Source: an uncultured Lachnospiraceae bacterium
GTDB lineage: Bacteria; Bacillota; Clostridia; Lachnospirales; Lachnospiraceae
Direction of reading: 5' to 3'
Length of the DNA: 51,374 bases
Assembly: GCA_910586755.1 (NCBI GenBank)
Contig: CAJUJM010000010.1
Span: 1-51,374 of the forward strand
Shown here: positions 36,825 through 45,849 of the stretch, piece after piece
How positions within the stretch are numbered: the stretch's first letter is position 1
Layout: each line of letters opens with the position of its first letter
Program-made: the position numbers and the translations under genes
Notes under the pieces: model-generated
Database searches by the model: none
What the model was told of the DNA's origin: nothing
Seen by the model: only the letters and a program-made list of their open reading frames with translations

Positions 36825-38291
36825 CTATCCAAGCACCCCCCCATTTGTCTCAATAATCCTTTTATAGTACCAATAAGACTCCTTAATTTTCCGCTCTAAG
36901 GTTCCGGTTCCGTCATTATGGCGATCCACATAGATAAATCCGTACCGTTTCTTCATCTCTCCGGTCCCGGCCGAAACAATATCAATGGGACCCCAGTATA
37001 AATAACCCAGAATCTTACACCCGTCCTTTACCGCTTCCTTAAGTTGGGTCAGGTGCTCTCTTACATATTCTTTTCTGGCGTTATCCTGTATTTGTCCTTG
37101 TTCATCCGGCTCTTCGTCCAGACCAATTCCGTTCTCTGCAACGAGAAGGGGTAAATGATACCGGTCGGTCAGCTCATTACATACATAGCGGAGCCCTATG
37201 GGATCGACAGGCCAGCTCCAGGGTTTTGGCGTGCATCCTTTAAGGTAGGGATTTACCGGACCTATCGCTCCCCCCGTATCCTCTTTCATCCCATAGCCGG
37301 TCTGATAAACAGCGGAACGATAATAGCTGAAGCTTAAGAAATCCACCGTATTTTCCTTAATCAGCTGCAAATCCTCAGGACTTCTCTCTGGTTCACAATT
37401 TTCTTCCTTCCAAATCCTGTCCATATAAGCCGGATATTCCCCATAGCACATAACATCTCCAAAAAACAAGCTGCGTCTGCGAAACTGCAAAGTTCCAAAA
37501 ACATCCTCCGGCCTGCAGGTACAGGGATAAGTGGCACAGGCGGACAGGGACAGCATACCGCCAATCTTAGCTTCCGGCATCTTTTCATGTCCGTATTTTA
37601 CCGCCAGGGCTGTCCCCACAAGCATATGGTGGCTGGCCTGGTAAATATCTTTCAGGCAAATTCCCTCCAAAGGGTTCGTGAAATCAGAAGGAGCTGTATT
37701 TACCAAAGCCGCAACGGCATAAGGCATTTTATAGATATTGTTAACTTCATTAAAGGTGATCCAGTACCGCACTTTGCCCTGATAACGGTCAAATATTGTT
37801 TTTATATATCTCTCCCAATATTCCAGCAATTTCCGGTTTTTCCATCCTCCATATTCGGTTGCCAGATGCAGAGGCGTTTCGTAATGGCTTAGGGTCACAA
37901 TTGGCTCTATCTTATTTTCCAGCAGCGTATCCAGCAGATCATCGTAAAACTTCAGGCCTTTTTCGTTGGGCGCTTCTTCTGCGCCAGTAGGGTAAATACG
38001 GCTCCAGGCAATGCTGATTCTCAGCGCCTTAAGCCCCATTCCGGCCAGCAGCCTGATATCTTCCCGAAACCGATGGTAAAAGTCAATGGCTTCATGGCAT
38101 AAATAGACCTTCCCCGGCTTTAGATCAAGTTCCCACCTTAAAGTTTTATGATTCCACTTCAGATCCGGGACCCCATGGATTCCCACCACTGCGTCTGATA
38201 AATCCGGCCCTTTTCCATCCTCATTCCAGGCCCCTTCTATCTGGTTAGCCGCCACCGCGCCTCCCCATATAAAGTCCTTGGGAAATGCCAT
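36825..38291 (-). CDS. GH1 6-phospho-beta-glucosidase (operon gene 6)
   Basis: 488 aa, full-length GH1 enzyme with FPKDFIWGGA start, acid/base Glu in ITFNEVN (182), nucleophile Glu in VAENGIG (386), and the phosphate-binding MKKRYGFIYVD loop. A GGGAGG site precedes the ATG. The last gene of the second PTS operon, 14 bp after the paralogous GH1 gene. Two GH1 enzymes in one operon suggests different substrates, such as different aglycones or linkages. Confidence 0.93.
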   Translation of the reverse strand: MAFPKDFIWGGAVAANQIEGAWNEDGKGPDLSDAVVGIHGVPDLKWNHKTLRWELDLKPGKVYLCHEAIDFYHRFREDIRLLAGMGLKALRISIAWSRIYPTGAEEAPNEKGLKFYDDLLDTLLENKIEPIVTLSHYETPLHLATEYGGWKNRKLLEYWERYIKTIFDRYQGKVRYWITFNEVNNIYKMPYAVAALVNTAPSDFTNPLEGICLKDIYQASHHMLVGTALAVKYGHEKMPEAKIGGMLSLSACATYPCTCRPEDVFGTLQFRRRSLFFGDVMCYGEYPAYMDRIWKEENCEPERSPEDLQLIKENTVDFLSFSYYRSAVYQTGYGMKEDTGGAIGPVNPYLKGCTPKPWSWPVDPIGLRYVCNELTDRYHLPLLVAENGIGLDEEPDEQGQIQDNARKEYVREHLTQLKEAVKDGCKILGYLYWGPIDIVSAGTGEMKKRYGFIYVDRHNDGTGTLERKIKESYWYYKRIIETNGGVLG

Positions 38292-38305
38292 TTTCCTCCC
38301 CCTTT

Positions 38306-39784
38306 CTATTCTTCTTCCAATGCAGAAGCGCCGTTGGTTCGGATAACTTTCTGATACCAGTAAAAGCTGTCTTTGCGGTAACGCTTTAAACTGCCGTGTC
38401 CGTAATCATCCGCATCCACATAGATATATCCGTAACGTTTCGACATTTGGTTAGTAGATGCAGAAACCAAATCAATACATCCCCAGGAAGTGTAACCCAT
38501 AAGATCTACGCCATCCTCTGAGATCGCCTGGTGCATGGCCTTAATATGCTCTCTCAGGTAGTTTATCCGGTATTCATCATGGATTTTCCCATCCGGCCCC
38601 AGAACATCCTCTGCTCCCAGTCCGTTTTCCGCCACAAACAACGGCAGGCCATATCTGTCATAAAGCTCTATGAGAGAGATTCTTAAGCCGGTGGGATCGA
38701 TCTGCCATCCCCAGGCTGTTTTGGGCAAGTAAGGATTTTTAATTCCTCTGTGTGTATTCCCGGCCGTTTTTTCCAGCTCCGTGGGATTTGCGGCAGAACA
38801 GGAAGACTGGTAGTAGCTGAATGCCACAAAATCCACAGGATTTTCCCTCATAATTTTGTCATCCTCCGGCCCTTTTTGGAGAGTAATCCCCTCCTTTTCC
38901 ATCTGAATCTTCATAAATTCCGGATATTCCCCAAAAACCTGCACATCAGCAAAGGAAAAGTTTTTTCGGTTATCCAGATAATATTTCAGCACATCCTCCG
39001 GTTTGCAGGTAAAGGGATAGAACGTCAGCTTTGTCAGCATACAGCCTACCTTAGCACCTGGAATAAGGCGGCGGCAGATCTCCGTGGCTGCCGCAGAGGC
39101 AACAAACTGGTTATGCATGGCCTGATACAGCTCTTTTTTTAACCTTTCCGGCTGATACTCATCTTCCAGGATTCCTCCACTGGAAAATGGATGGCGGAAC
39201 AAGCTATCTATCTCATTAAAGGTAATCCAATATTTTACATGGTTATATCTTATACAGATTGCTTCCACAAAACGGGTAAACAGCTTAATCAGCTGCCGGT
39301 TTCCCCATCCCCCGTATTTTAATGTCAGATTCAAAGGCTGCTCATAGTGGGACATGGTTACTAACGGCTCTATCCCGTACCGCTTCAGCTGGGCAAATAC
39401 CTGATCATAAAATTTTAGCCCGGCTTCATTGGGAGTCTCTTCATCCCCATTGGGAAATATTCTGGACCAGGCAATGGACATCCGGTATACTTTAAAGCCC
39501 ATCTCTGCAAATAAGGCAATATCCTCTTTATAGTGGTGATAAAAGTCAATTCCTCTCCGCTTGGCATACAGGGTTTCCTCTTCCGCTTTTAGCGCTTCCT
39601 CTATATCTGCCCTGGTTACTGTATTGTTTCGCTTATAGTCTTCTACATTTACCTCCGGCTTCAATCTCTGCACGTCCGCTACGGACATTCCTTTTCCTTC
39701 CACCTGACAGGCTCCTTCAATCTGGTTGGCAGCGGTAGCGCCGCCCCATAAAAAGCCTTCCGGAAATCCATTTGCCTGAACCAT
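38306..39784 (-). CDS. GH1 6-phospho-beta-glucosidase (operon gene 5)
   Basis: 492 aa. Acid/base Glu in ITFNEID (191), nucleophile Glu in VAENGLG (386), phosphate loop SASTNQMSKRYGYIYVD near the C-terminus. A GAGGAG site precedes the ATG. An N-terminal insertion rich in charged residues (about 30-75) is longer than in the gene 6 paralogue and similar in size to the one at 920-2392, so this pair is closer in that feature. Acts in the cytoplasm on phosphorylated beta-glucosides imported by the PTS. Confidence 0.93.
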   Translation of the reverse strand: MVQANGFPEGFLWGGATAANQIEGACQVEGKGMSVADVQRLKPEVNVEDYKRNNTVTRADIEEALKAEEETLYAKRRGIDFYHHYKEDIALFAEMGFKVYRMSIAWSRIFPNGDEETPNEAGLKFYDQVFAQLKRYGIEPLVTMSHYEQPLNLTLKYGGWGNRQLIKLFTRFVEAICIRYNHVKYWITFNEIDSLFRHPFSSGGILEDEYQPERLKKELYQAMHNQFVASAAATEICRRLIPGAKVGCMLTKLTFYPFTCKPEDVLKYYLDNRKNFSFADVQVFGEYPEFMKIQMEKEGITLQKGPEDDKIMRENPVDFVAFSYYQSSCSAANPTELEKTAGNTHRGIKNPYLPKTAWGWQIDPTGLRISLIELYDRYGLPLFVAENGLGAEDVLGPDGKIHDEYRINYLREHIKAMHQAISEDGVDLMGYTSWGCIDLVSASTNQMSKRYGYIYVDADDYGHGSLKRYRKDSFYWYQKVIRTNGASALEEE

Positions 39785-39817
39785 TGTGTTTCTCCTCTCT
39801 AAAACCTGATTTTGCCT

Positions 39818-40324
39818 TTAAATCAGCTTCTCTGTCCTGGCGCACCAGAAAAAGTCTGTGTAGTCAGGCCCTACCATACTGTGATGTTCCCTCAGGCGCA
39901 CTTCCTCCCCTGAAAGAAACAGCAGATAGCTTACCGGACATTTATGGGCAGCATAAAGCCTCTTTAACTGGATTCCTCCAATCGCCTCTCCCATAGATAC
40001 CTTTTTGCCCACAGCGCATTTTATGGGGAAATAGGTTCTGTCTAAATCCTCCGTATCCACACCCAGATGGATATAAATGTCCAGCCCCTCCTCACTCATT
40101 ATCCGGTAGGCATTGCCATTGGCGCTTATGGCAGTAATCTCTCCATTTACTGGAGAATAGATGGTATCCTCGTCCAGATTAAGAAGCAATCCATACCCAT
40201 CCTCCCATTTCTTTTGGGAAAATTCTTTAATAGGCACCTGGGTTACCGGCAGCACCTCGCCATGGGCAAAGGAAGATGTGGTATGTAACTGCTCTTGTTT
40301 TAAATTTTTAAATAATGTACGCAT
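39818..40324 (-). CDS. PTS EIIA (glucose/beta-glucoside type), divergent
   Basis: 168 aa. The phospho-acceptor His is in IYIHLGVDT (His86). In E. coli EIIA-Glc a second His (His75), 15 residues upstream, is needed to pass phosphate on to EIIB; here that place is Asn71 (GNAYRI). The C-terminal part diverges from typical EIIA-Glc. AAAGGAG precedes the start. Encoded between the NTF2-like pair and the GH1 genes. The only EIIA in the window, so it may serve both EIIBC permeases. Confidence 0.88.
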   Translation of the reverse strand: MRTLFKNLKQEQLHTTSSFAHGEVLPVTQVPIKEFSQKKWEDGYGLLLNLDEDTIYSPVNGEITAISANGNAYRIMSEEGLDIYIHLGVDTEDLDRTYFPIKCAVGKKVSMGEAIGGIQLKRLYAAHKCPVSYLLFLSGEEVRLREHHSMVGPDYTDFFWCARTEKLI

Positions 40325-40338
40325 AGTCCCTGTCTCCT

Positions 40339-41337
40339 TTACCGATAAAATGCTGACTGAACGGAATTCAGCTCATTTTCTTTTACTTCCTTAATGTTAA
40401 ATCCCAGAGCGTCCACATCATTGATAGGCGTCACATTCACCTCTTTTAACATCCAGTTCTCCCCCTGTTTTACCAGCTTCGCCGTAAACCGCATATTACA
40501 GAACAATTTATGTATAGTGGATACATCCACATGCTTATTGACAATTTTTCCCGGATTATAGCGCTTCATATGGACCAGGGCCTCATTGCCGTCCTTTTCC
40601 AGGGAAATATCCTCAAACAGTACAGACATCTGGGTCTGGTCTTCGTATGCCAGATTGTCTTTCATCAATTGGGCAAACTCAGCTTTTCCATAATACTCTT
40701 TAGAAGGGCCTACCTCTTCAAACAATTTTACCCGTGCGTAGACATCCTCTGTAACCCTTTCCAGACACTTATCAACGTAAAAATTGTCCCAGTCCCAGAG
40801 AAGCTTGTAAATCTCTGTCCGGATTTGTTCTTTCTCCTCCCGGGGGACAATTGCCTGGTACTTCCGGTAATCTCCCACAATAGAAGTTTTCAATTCTTTC
40901 GTTTCCTCGTAAAGCTTCCACCCCCATTGCATTTTAGGCAGATAGGTATTTCCAAACTCATATTCCAGATAAAACTTAATCCAGTCTATTTTTCCTCTCT
41001 CTTTATTTACTGCGAATTCATATTTTCCTCCCCACAGGAAGGGAAACAGATACGCGCCGTCCCGGTATGCCTGAAAATGATGGCCCTTTGCCATTAAAAT
41101 ATAATCCTGCTCATCTTCAAATTCCATCAAATCCGCCACGGTTGTGTAATGAACATCAAAATCCTCACTGGTTTTCAATGCTTTTATAATATTCCCCACA
41201 GACTGCTGGAGGCCGATGGTGCTGTATTCCACAACAGACGCCCCGTCAAACATTGTCCGGCAGTTTTCCGGCCTTCCGCACACATATTCTTCCATAAATG
41301 TATAAAACATCTCTTTTACTGCAGCCAGTCTAACCAT
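40339..41337 (-). CDS. Double NTF2-fold (SnoaL-like) protein B
   Basis: 332 aa. Two consecutive NTF2-like domains of about 160 residues can be recognised from repeated alpha-then-twisted-beta layout. The first ends in the block LFPFLWGGKYEF ... FYLEYEFGNTYLPKMQW, shared with the preceding gene (LFPFLYGGQFCNSYE ... FDLAYEFGNNLFVRKKW). The second domain (about 170-320) has KEYYGKAEFAQLMKDN and a WMLKEVNV strand. NTF2-fold proteins include steroid isomerases, dehydratases and SnoaL cyclases. The start overlaps protein A by 22 bp with a strong GGAGG site. No secretion signal. Function in this sugar operon is unknown. Confidence 0.75.
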   Translation of the reverse strand: MVRLAAVKEMFYTFMEEYVCGRPENCRTMFDGASVVEYSTIGLQQSVGNIIKALKTSEDFDVHYTTVADLMEFEDEQDYILMAKGHHFQAYRDGAYLFPFLWGGKYEFAVNKERGKIDWIKFYLEYEFGNTYLPKMQWGWKLYEETKELKTSIVGDYRKYQAIVPREEKEQIRTEIYKLLWDWDNFYVDKCLERVTEDVYARVKLFEEVGPSKEYYGKAEFAQLMKDNLAYEDQTQMSVLFEDISLEKDGNEALVHMKRYNPGKIVNKHVDVSTIHKLFCNMRFTAKLVKQGENWMLKEVNVTPINDVDALGFNIKEVKENELNSVQSAFYR

Positions 41338-42413
41338 TTTCTACCTCCTACCACATGTTCATCCCAATGCAGGACACTGTCGTCTAAATAATCAAATTGC
41401 GTGGGCACCAATATAGTACGCATCCGGTATATTTTCCACCGGCCGTCCTCTTTTCTGGCCCATACCTTGTGTCCGCCTGTGGAAACCATGGAATGGATAT
41501 TGATTCGGTTATAGACCCGGTTTCGCAAACGATGATCTTCCCCTCTGGGCATCCAGGCAACCGCTGTATCTCCGTCTACATAGACTTCTGTCATCCGGTT
41601 GGCGTGCTGGAGACGGTTTTCCTTGTGATATTTGCCTTTCAGAAAATTGTTGTAATCCCGCTTGCCATAGTAGCCTCTGGGCTTAAAATTCTGGAAATGA
41701 TCTTCCACTACAGGGCGCAGTGTTAAGTGGAAATCTCCGTTATCCATTCCAAAAATCTTCTCAAATTGCAGCTCCAGCACCTGCTCCTCATCTGACTGGG
41801 GTTCGCAATCCTCCGGAATTACCCACCAGGGAGCATCCAGCTCTGAATTGATAACTGACCAGTGGCCATTATAAACCGCCGGATCCATCAGCTCCCATTT
41901 TTTTCTTACAAACAAATTGTTTCCAAATTCATAGGCAAGGTCAAAGCGAATATGAGTCATTTTCCAGACTCCGTCCCGTTTCTCATAAGAGTTGCAGAAT
42001 TGCCCCCCATACAAAAACGGGAACAGATTCACGCCGTCATCAATGGCCATGCAGTTCTGGACATACGAACACTGCTGGCCTTTTCCCTCTTTGCTGCTCC
42101 GGGCCACAAAATTCCAAATTTGAACCTTTCGCACATTACACTCCGGTCCCGGCCATTTTAGCCCCCGGGCAATGGCCGGAATTCCTGCCATCTTTCCCAC
42201 AGTGCTGAACTCGGCAATGCAATCCTCAGAGCAGATATTTTCTAAATCCGAAAAATCATCTGAACGGATACATTCTAAAAACCTGCAAAAAAGCCTATGG
42301 ATTTCCTTTCTGTTCTCCCCTGTATAAAACTTGTCATACATAGGCGCAAAATCCCTCTGGGTTTTTCCATACATATCTGTGTTTACAAACTCTTTTCTCA
42401 TCTCTGCTTCCAT
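41316..42413 (-). CDS. Double NTF2-fold (SnoaL-like) protein A
   Basis: 365 aa, paralogue of the next gene. N-terminal NTF2-like domain (about 35-175) with IHRLFCRFLECIRSDDF and AEFSTVGKMAG, then the LFPFLYGG and EFGNN blocks; the second domain (about 215-350) ends GRWKIYRMRTI, a common NTF2-like final strand. AGGAGG precedes the ATG and the gene is 13 bp after the EIIBC gene. Tandem overlapping paralogues suggest an obligate heteromer. An enzyme that modifies the aglycone released from a plant glucoside is one possibility, unproven. Confidence 0.75.
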   Translation of the reverse strand: MEAEMRKEFVNTDMYGKTQRDFAPMYDKFYTGENRKEIHRLFCRFLECIRSDDFSDLENICSEDCIAEFSTVGKMAGIPAIARGLKWPGPECNVRKVQIWNFVARSSKEGKGQQCSYVQNCMAIDDGVNLFPFLYGGQFCNSYEKRDGVWKMTHIRFDLAYEFGNNLFVRKKWELMDPAVYNGHWSVINSELDAPWWVIPEDCEPQSDEEQVLELQFEKIFGMDNGDFHLTLRPVVEDHFQNFKPRGYYGKRDYNNFLKGKYHKENRLQHANRMTEVYVDGDTAVAWMPRGEDHRLRNRVYNRINIHSMVSTGGHKVWARKEDGRWKIYRMRTILVPTQFDYLDDSVLHWDEHVVGGRKWLDWLQ

Positions 42414-42426
42414 AAACCATCCTCCA

Positions 42427-43952
42427 TTATTGACTCATCTGATCCTTCACATCCTGGAGAACCATCTGAACCCTGGTTCCAATTACAAGCTGCATATTTT
42501 CTTTTCCATAATTAACAACACTGATGGCTCCATATGAGCGAAAGCTGTCTTTTGGTCCAACCTTAGACGGATCGACTAATTTCATTCTCAGCCGGGTGGC
42601 ACAGCAGGTAATATCCGCAATATTTTCCCTCCAAGTCCTGCTATTATGCCTCTGGCATTTCCTATCCGTTTTTCGTCTCCCGTTGCCACATGCTCTTTTA
42701 TATCGGTTACTTCCTCCTGTAAATCGTCTAAACGTCCTAACGTGTTGTAATTAAATTTGCGGATCAAAAAACGGAATACCACATAAAAGATAAATGCATA
42801 CAGGATTCCAAGGGGAATTAATAACCACACTCTGGGGGCGCTGTTAAATACATTGACAAAAAGGTAATTGGTAATACCTCCGGCAAAAGTGGTTATGGTC
42901 CGGCATCCCGCCAGATAACCAACCAGGTACGCGGTTCCGTTTAATACGCAGTAAGCTACAAAACAGGCCGGAGCTGCAAAAATGTAAGAAAACAGAAGCG
43001 GTTCCGTAATACCTACAGACATACTGACTGCTACTGCAGAAATCAGGACACCGGCAACATATTTTTTATTTTCCGGCTTTGCTTCATCATATATGGCCTT
43101 TGCGATCCCCACACAGGCGATCATATCCACGATATAAATGCCGTTAGAGAAAATTCCGGATGTAACAGCTGCCCCGTCTTTAATCTGAGCAGTAAAAATA
43201 GCGGCGTCCCCGGTAAATACTTCGCCGGAAACAGAAACATATGTGCCCAGGTTTCTTAATATTTGAGATAGTGTAGAGTGGAGTCCCAGAGGATTTAACA
43301 GTTTAATAACGATTCCGTAAATAAATACGGTAACCGGCGCGCTGGTCTCAGTAAGGAAGGTGGCAAAGGAATCGATCCCTGCCTGCACCGGCGGCCATAT
43401 AAAGGAAAATACACATCCCAATAAGATACAGATAACCGAGGTAATAATGGGCACCGCCCGCTTTGCCCCAAAGAAGGCCAGCACATCGGGAACCTTAATG
43501 GTATGAAACCGGTTGTAAGCCCACGCGGCAATAAGCCCGATAATCAGTCCGGAAAAAATACCGGTTCTCAGCGTAGGGATTCCCAATACGGTTTCATAAG
43601 CTTTATTCGACGATACGATGTCAGTAGTAATCCCCAATATGGTACTCATAGTTTGATTAAAAATCATAAACCCTGCAAAAGCTGCCAACCCTGCTGTTCC
43701 GTCTCTGTCTTCCGCCAGGCCTACTGACAGGCCAACCGCAAACAGGATTCCAAGATTATTTAAAATAATCTTACCTACTGACAGAAGAACCTTTGAAACT
43801 CCCGGTAAAAAGGTGGTATACGTTACCAGCGCATTGCCTAATCCGTAGAAAATACCGGCTGCCGGAAGAATTGCAATAGGAACTAATAAGGCCTGTCCAA
43901 ACTTTTGAAAAAATCCAAAAAGATTTTGTGATTTCGTCGATTTTCTACCCAT
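42427..43952 (-). pseudogene. PTS EIIBC permease, EIIC then EIIB, frameshifted before EIIB
   Basis: Starts at 43952 (AAAGGAG, MGRKSTKSQNLFGF) with a complete EIIC domain: about ten hydrophobic segments, GLHSTLSQIL near residue 240 and the GITEPLLFSYIFAAP loop. In the frame of the start the protein ends at residue 454 (stop 42588). The missing EIIB domain is encoded just beyond in the -1 frame: ADITCCATRLRMKLVDP with the phospho-Cys, then QLVIGTRVQ, to 42427. The break is at a four-A run (42623-42626; one more A restores it). Order C-B resembles glucose/maltose-type (PtsG/MalX) permeases. Could be a real mutation, sequencing error or -1 recoding. Confidence 0.82.
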
Positions 43953-44038
43953 ATAAAATCTCCTTTCCCTAGTCAAATACCCCGCAGGCATACACATTTG
44001 GATCGTTGCCCGCGGGAATAAACATTTGAAATGGTAAC

Positions 44039-44060
44039 TACCCTCAATAGACAAAGGTAT
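44039..44060. repeat. Palindromic motif, copy 3
   Basis: Reads TACCCTCAATAGACAAAGG then TAT. It lies in the leader of the PTS operon about 27-48 bases after the predicted start. Confidence 0.75.
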
Positions 44061-44093
44061 GATAAAGCGTGCGCGCCACTCGTCTCTGTCCCC

Positions 44094-44099
44094 ATTATA
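44094..44099 (-). promoter_or_regulatory. Predicted -10 of the second PTS operon
   Basis: Perfect TATAAT on the minus strand. The -35 17 bases upstream (TGTTGC) is poor, as expected for an activator-dependent promoter. Confidence 0.5.
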
Positions 44100-44231
44100 T
44101 AGCCTCTAAAAAGAAAGCAACAGACCAACTGCTTTCGCAAGAATCGTGAAACCTTCTGAGCGTATTTCTACTATACCACGAAACTTTTTGTTTTTTTCCA
44201 GGGTATGGGGGTATAAAATTTAGTTTCCCCG

Positions 44232-44240
44232 TGTTAAAAT
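44232..44240 (+). promoter_or_regulatory. Predicted extended -10 of the PRD regulator gene
   Basis: TGTTAAAAT fits the TGn extended -10 form; no good -35 is present. The transcript would start near 44247, at the beginning of motif copy 4. Confidence 0.4.
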
Positions 44241-44245
44241 ATCTG

Positions 44246-44268
44246 TATCCCCTCAATGGACAAGGGCA
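44246..44268. repeat. Palindromic motif, copy 4
   Basis: Core CCCCTCAATGGACAAGGG flanked by TAT and CATC, 24 bases before the ATG of the PRD regulator. Confidence 0.75.
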
Positions 44269-44291
44269 TCCGCCGCAAAGGAGACTTTATT

Positions 44292-45755
44292 ATGAAAATA
44301 GATCTTTCCTGCCATACCTCCCCATTTATTTTTCTCACCGTCCATATTAAAAAGGTAATGTACGCTCTCTTGGAAGCGGAGCGGCCTTTAACCATTCAGG
44401 ATATTGCAAACCGGGTAAACTGCTCTGGCAGGCAGGTTTATTATGACCTTGAACAAATTCGTTATATACTTAAAAAAGCACAAATCCCTCCTGTAAACCA
44501 TCGTGACGGCTGTTACTACTTTACGCCAAAACAGGCAAACCAGGTGGCTTTTCTGCTGTCGAAATCGGTTCGGATTGTGGAAAGAGACAACCGAATTGCC
44601 CTGATTATCTGCATGCTCCTGGCATCCCCCAGACGGATTACCATCGGTCTTTTCCAGGAAATGCTGGGTTCTTCCAGAAACACGATTGTAAATGACATCG
44701 GAACCATAAAGGATATATTTTCCGACTATGGGCTCTGCCTTAAAAGCACAAAAAAAGACGGCTATTTGGTATCCGGTGATACTTACAGCCGCAGTTATCT
44801 CTTGTGCTTTTACCTGAGTAAATTTTGCAAAAGCTCTCACTATGCTTTTTTAGATATCTATGAGATTCAGGAAATACAAGATACTATCTCCAGAGTCCAA
44901 AAAATTTTAGATCGTCTGTCTCTCTCCGTAAAATCCAGGGAAATTATCGTAGCCTCCAATTTTATCCATTACCTGTACCAAAATCAGCCGGGACCATTTT
45001 CCAATCCCCTGCTCCTTAATGATACGGAGATCCTTACCCTGACTGAAGAATTCTTTCCCTGTCAAAGCTCTAATCTACGGTATTATATTGCCCTGGTGTT
45101 ACTATCCTTTTGTCCGGAATCCCTGGTTTTCCCTGAAACGGATGTCAATAAAAGTATCTGGGAGGCAGCTTCGTTTCTCTCTCAATTTGAAAAAGCCTGT
45201 TGTTTCCAGTTAAAAGATTCGGATGAGTTTTTAAGATGTTTAACCACTTATTTTTGCTTTACATCTCTTTGCTACAAAAATCAAATCCCTGCCATCCATA
45301 TCTTTGCCCATGATGTCAAAAAGGAATACCTGGATCTATTTCAGCAGGTAGAAGCCGCCTGCGCCGCTATAGAGGATTGCTTCTCTTTTCCTGTTTATGA
45401 TAACGAAATAGCCGCAATTGTTCTCCGTATAGCGCCTCACATTACTGTCTCCAGAGATTCTTTCCATTTGCGTACGGTTCTGGTATGTAACAGCAGTAAA
45501 ACTCTGGTTCAGTTTCTTACCAGTCAGCTTCAGGCTATATCAGAATTTATTCAAATCACCGGTGTCTTTCATTCTGCAGATCTGCCGGATGTTCCTTCTG
45601 TTGCAGATTGCGATCTAATTGTCTCTACTATGAACATCCACACAAAAAAGCCGCTGATTCGAATTGCATCAATTATGACCTTAAATGATAAGCAGAAAAT
45701 CTTGGAGCACCTGGTCAGGGAGTTGAGCCGGATGCAGTTAAAAACATTAAAATGA
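44292..45755 (+). CDS. PRD-containing BglG/MtlR-type transcriptional regulator
   Basis: About 487 aa from the ATG at 44292 (AAAGGAG site). N-terminal HTH_11-like winged helix (TIQDIANRVNCSGRQVYYDLEQI), a second HTH (RITIGLFQEMLGSSRNTIVNDIGTI), a central PRD region (about 180-390), and a C-terminal EIIB-like fold (RTVLVCNSSKTLVQFL with Cys, then CDLIVSTMNIHT). This order matches MtlR/LicR-type activators regulated by PTS phosphorylation. Divergent from the PTS operon, so it likely controls it in response to EIIA/EIIB phosphate state. Confidence 0.88.
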   Translation: MKIDLSCHTSPFIFLTVHIKKVMYALLEAERPLTIQDIANRVNCSGRQVYYDLEQIRYILKKAQIPPVNHRDGCYYFTPKQANQVAFLLSKSVRIVERDNRIALIICMLLASPRRITIGLFQEMLGSSRNTIVNDIGTIKDIFSDYGLCLKSTKKDGYLVSGDTYSRSYLLCFYLSKFCKSSHYAFLDIYEIQEIQDTISRVQKILDRLSLSVKSREIIVASNFIHYLYQNQPGPFSNPLLLNDTEILTLTEEFFPCQSSNLRYYIALVLLSFCPESLVFPETDVNKSIWEAASFLSQFEKACCFQLKDSDEFLRCLTTYFCFTSLCYKNQIPAIHIFAHDVKKEYLDLFQQVEAACAAIEDCFSFPVYDNEIAAIVLRIAPHITVSRDSFHLRTVLVCNSSKTLVQFLTSQLQAISEFIQITGVFHSADLPDVPSVADCDLIVSTMNIHTKKPLIRIASIMTLNDKQKILEHLVRELSRMQLKTLK

Positions 45756-45759
45756 TTCA

Positions 45760-45788
45760 TTGTAACTGTGCACGCTTTTTTGTATAAT
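45760..45788 (+). promoter_or_regulatory. Predicted sigma-A promoter of the Uma2 gene
   Basis: TTGTAA, 17-base spacer, TATAAT. The expected transcription start (about 45795) coincides with the start of motif copy 5. Confidence 0.7.
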
Positions 45789-45794
45789 TGAAAT

Positions 45795-45819
45795 ATCTCC
45801 TTGTTCACTGAGGGCAGAT
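45795..45819. repeat. Palindromic motif, copy 5
   Basis: Core CTCCTTGTTCACTGAGGG with inverted ATCT/AGAT ends. It begins at about +1 of the Uma2 transcript and lies 30 bases before its ATG. Confidence 0.75.
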
Positions 45820-45849
45820 ACCTCAACTAAATGGAAAGGAAGTGTTACC

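Larger units (their letters stand above)
43953..44291. other. Divergent regulatory region between PTS operon and PRD regulator
   Basis: 339 bp with no gene. It contains the -10 of the minus-strand PTS operon (44094-44099), the extended -10 of the regulator (44232-44240) and one motif copy on each side (44039-44060 and 44246-44268). A CCGCGGG-type GC-rich inverted repeat lies at about 44008-44016 in the PTS leader. Confidence 0.65.

Noticed and set aside
42588..44054. Intact EIIC-only PTS permease
   Set aside because: The EIIB sequence with its phospho-cysteine is present immediately downstream in the -1 frame, so the gene is better described as a frameshifted EIIBC.
43953..44291. BglG-type antiterminator (RAT) site in the PTS leader
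   Set aside because: No GGATTGTTACT-like RAT sequence or overlapping terminator was seen; the regulator has HTH domains of DNA-binding type instead.
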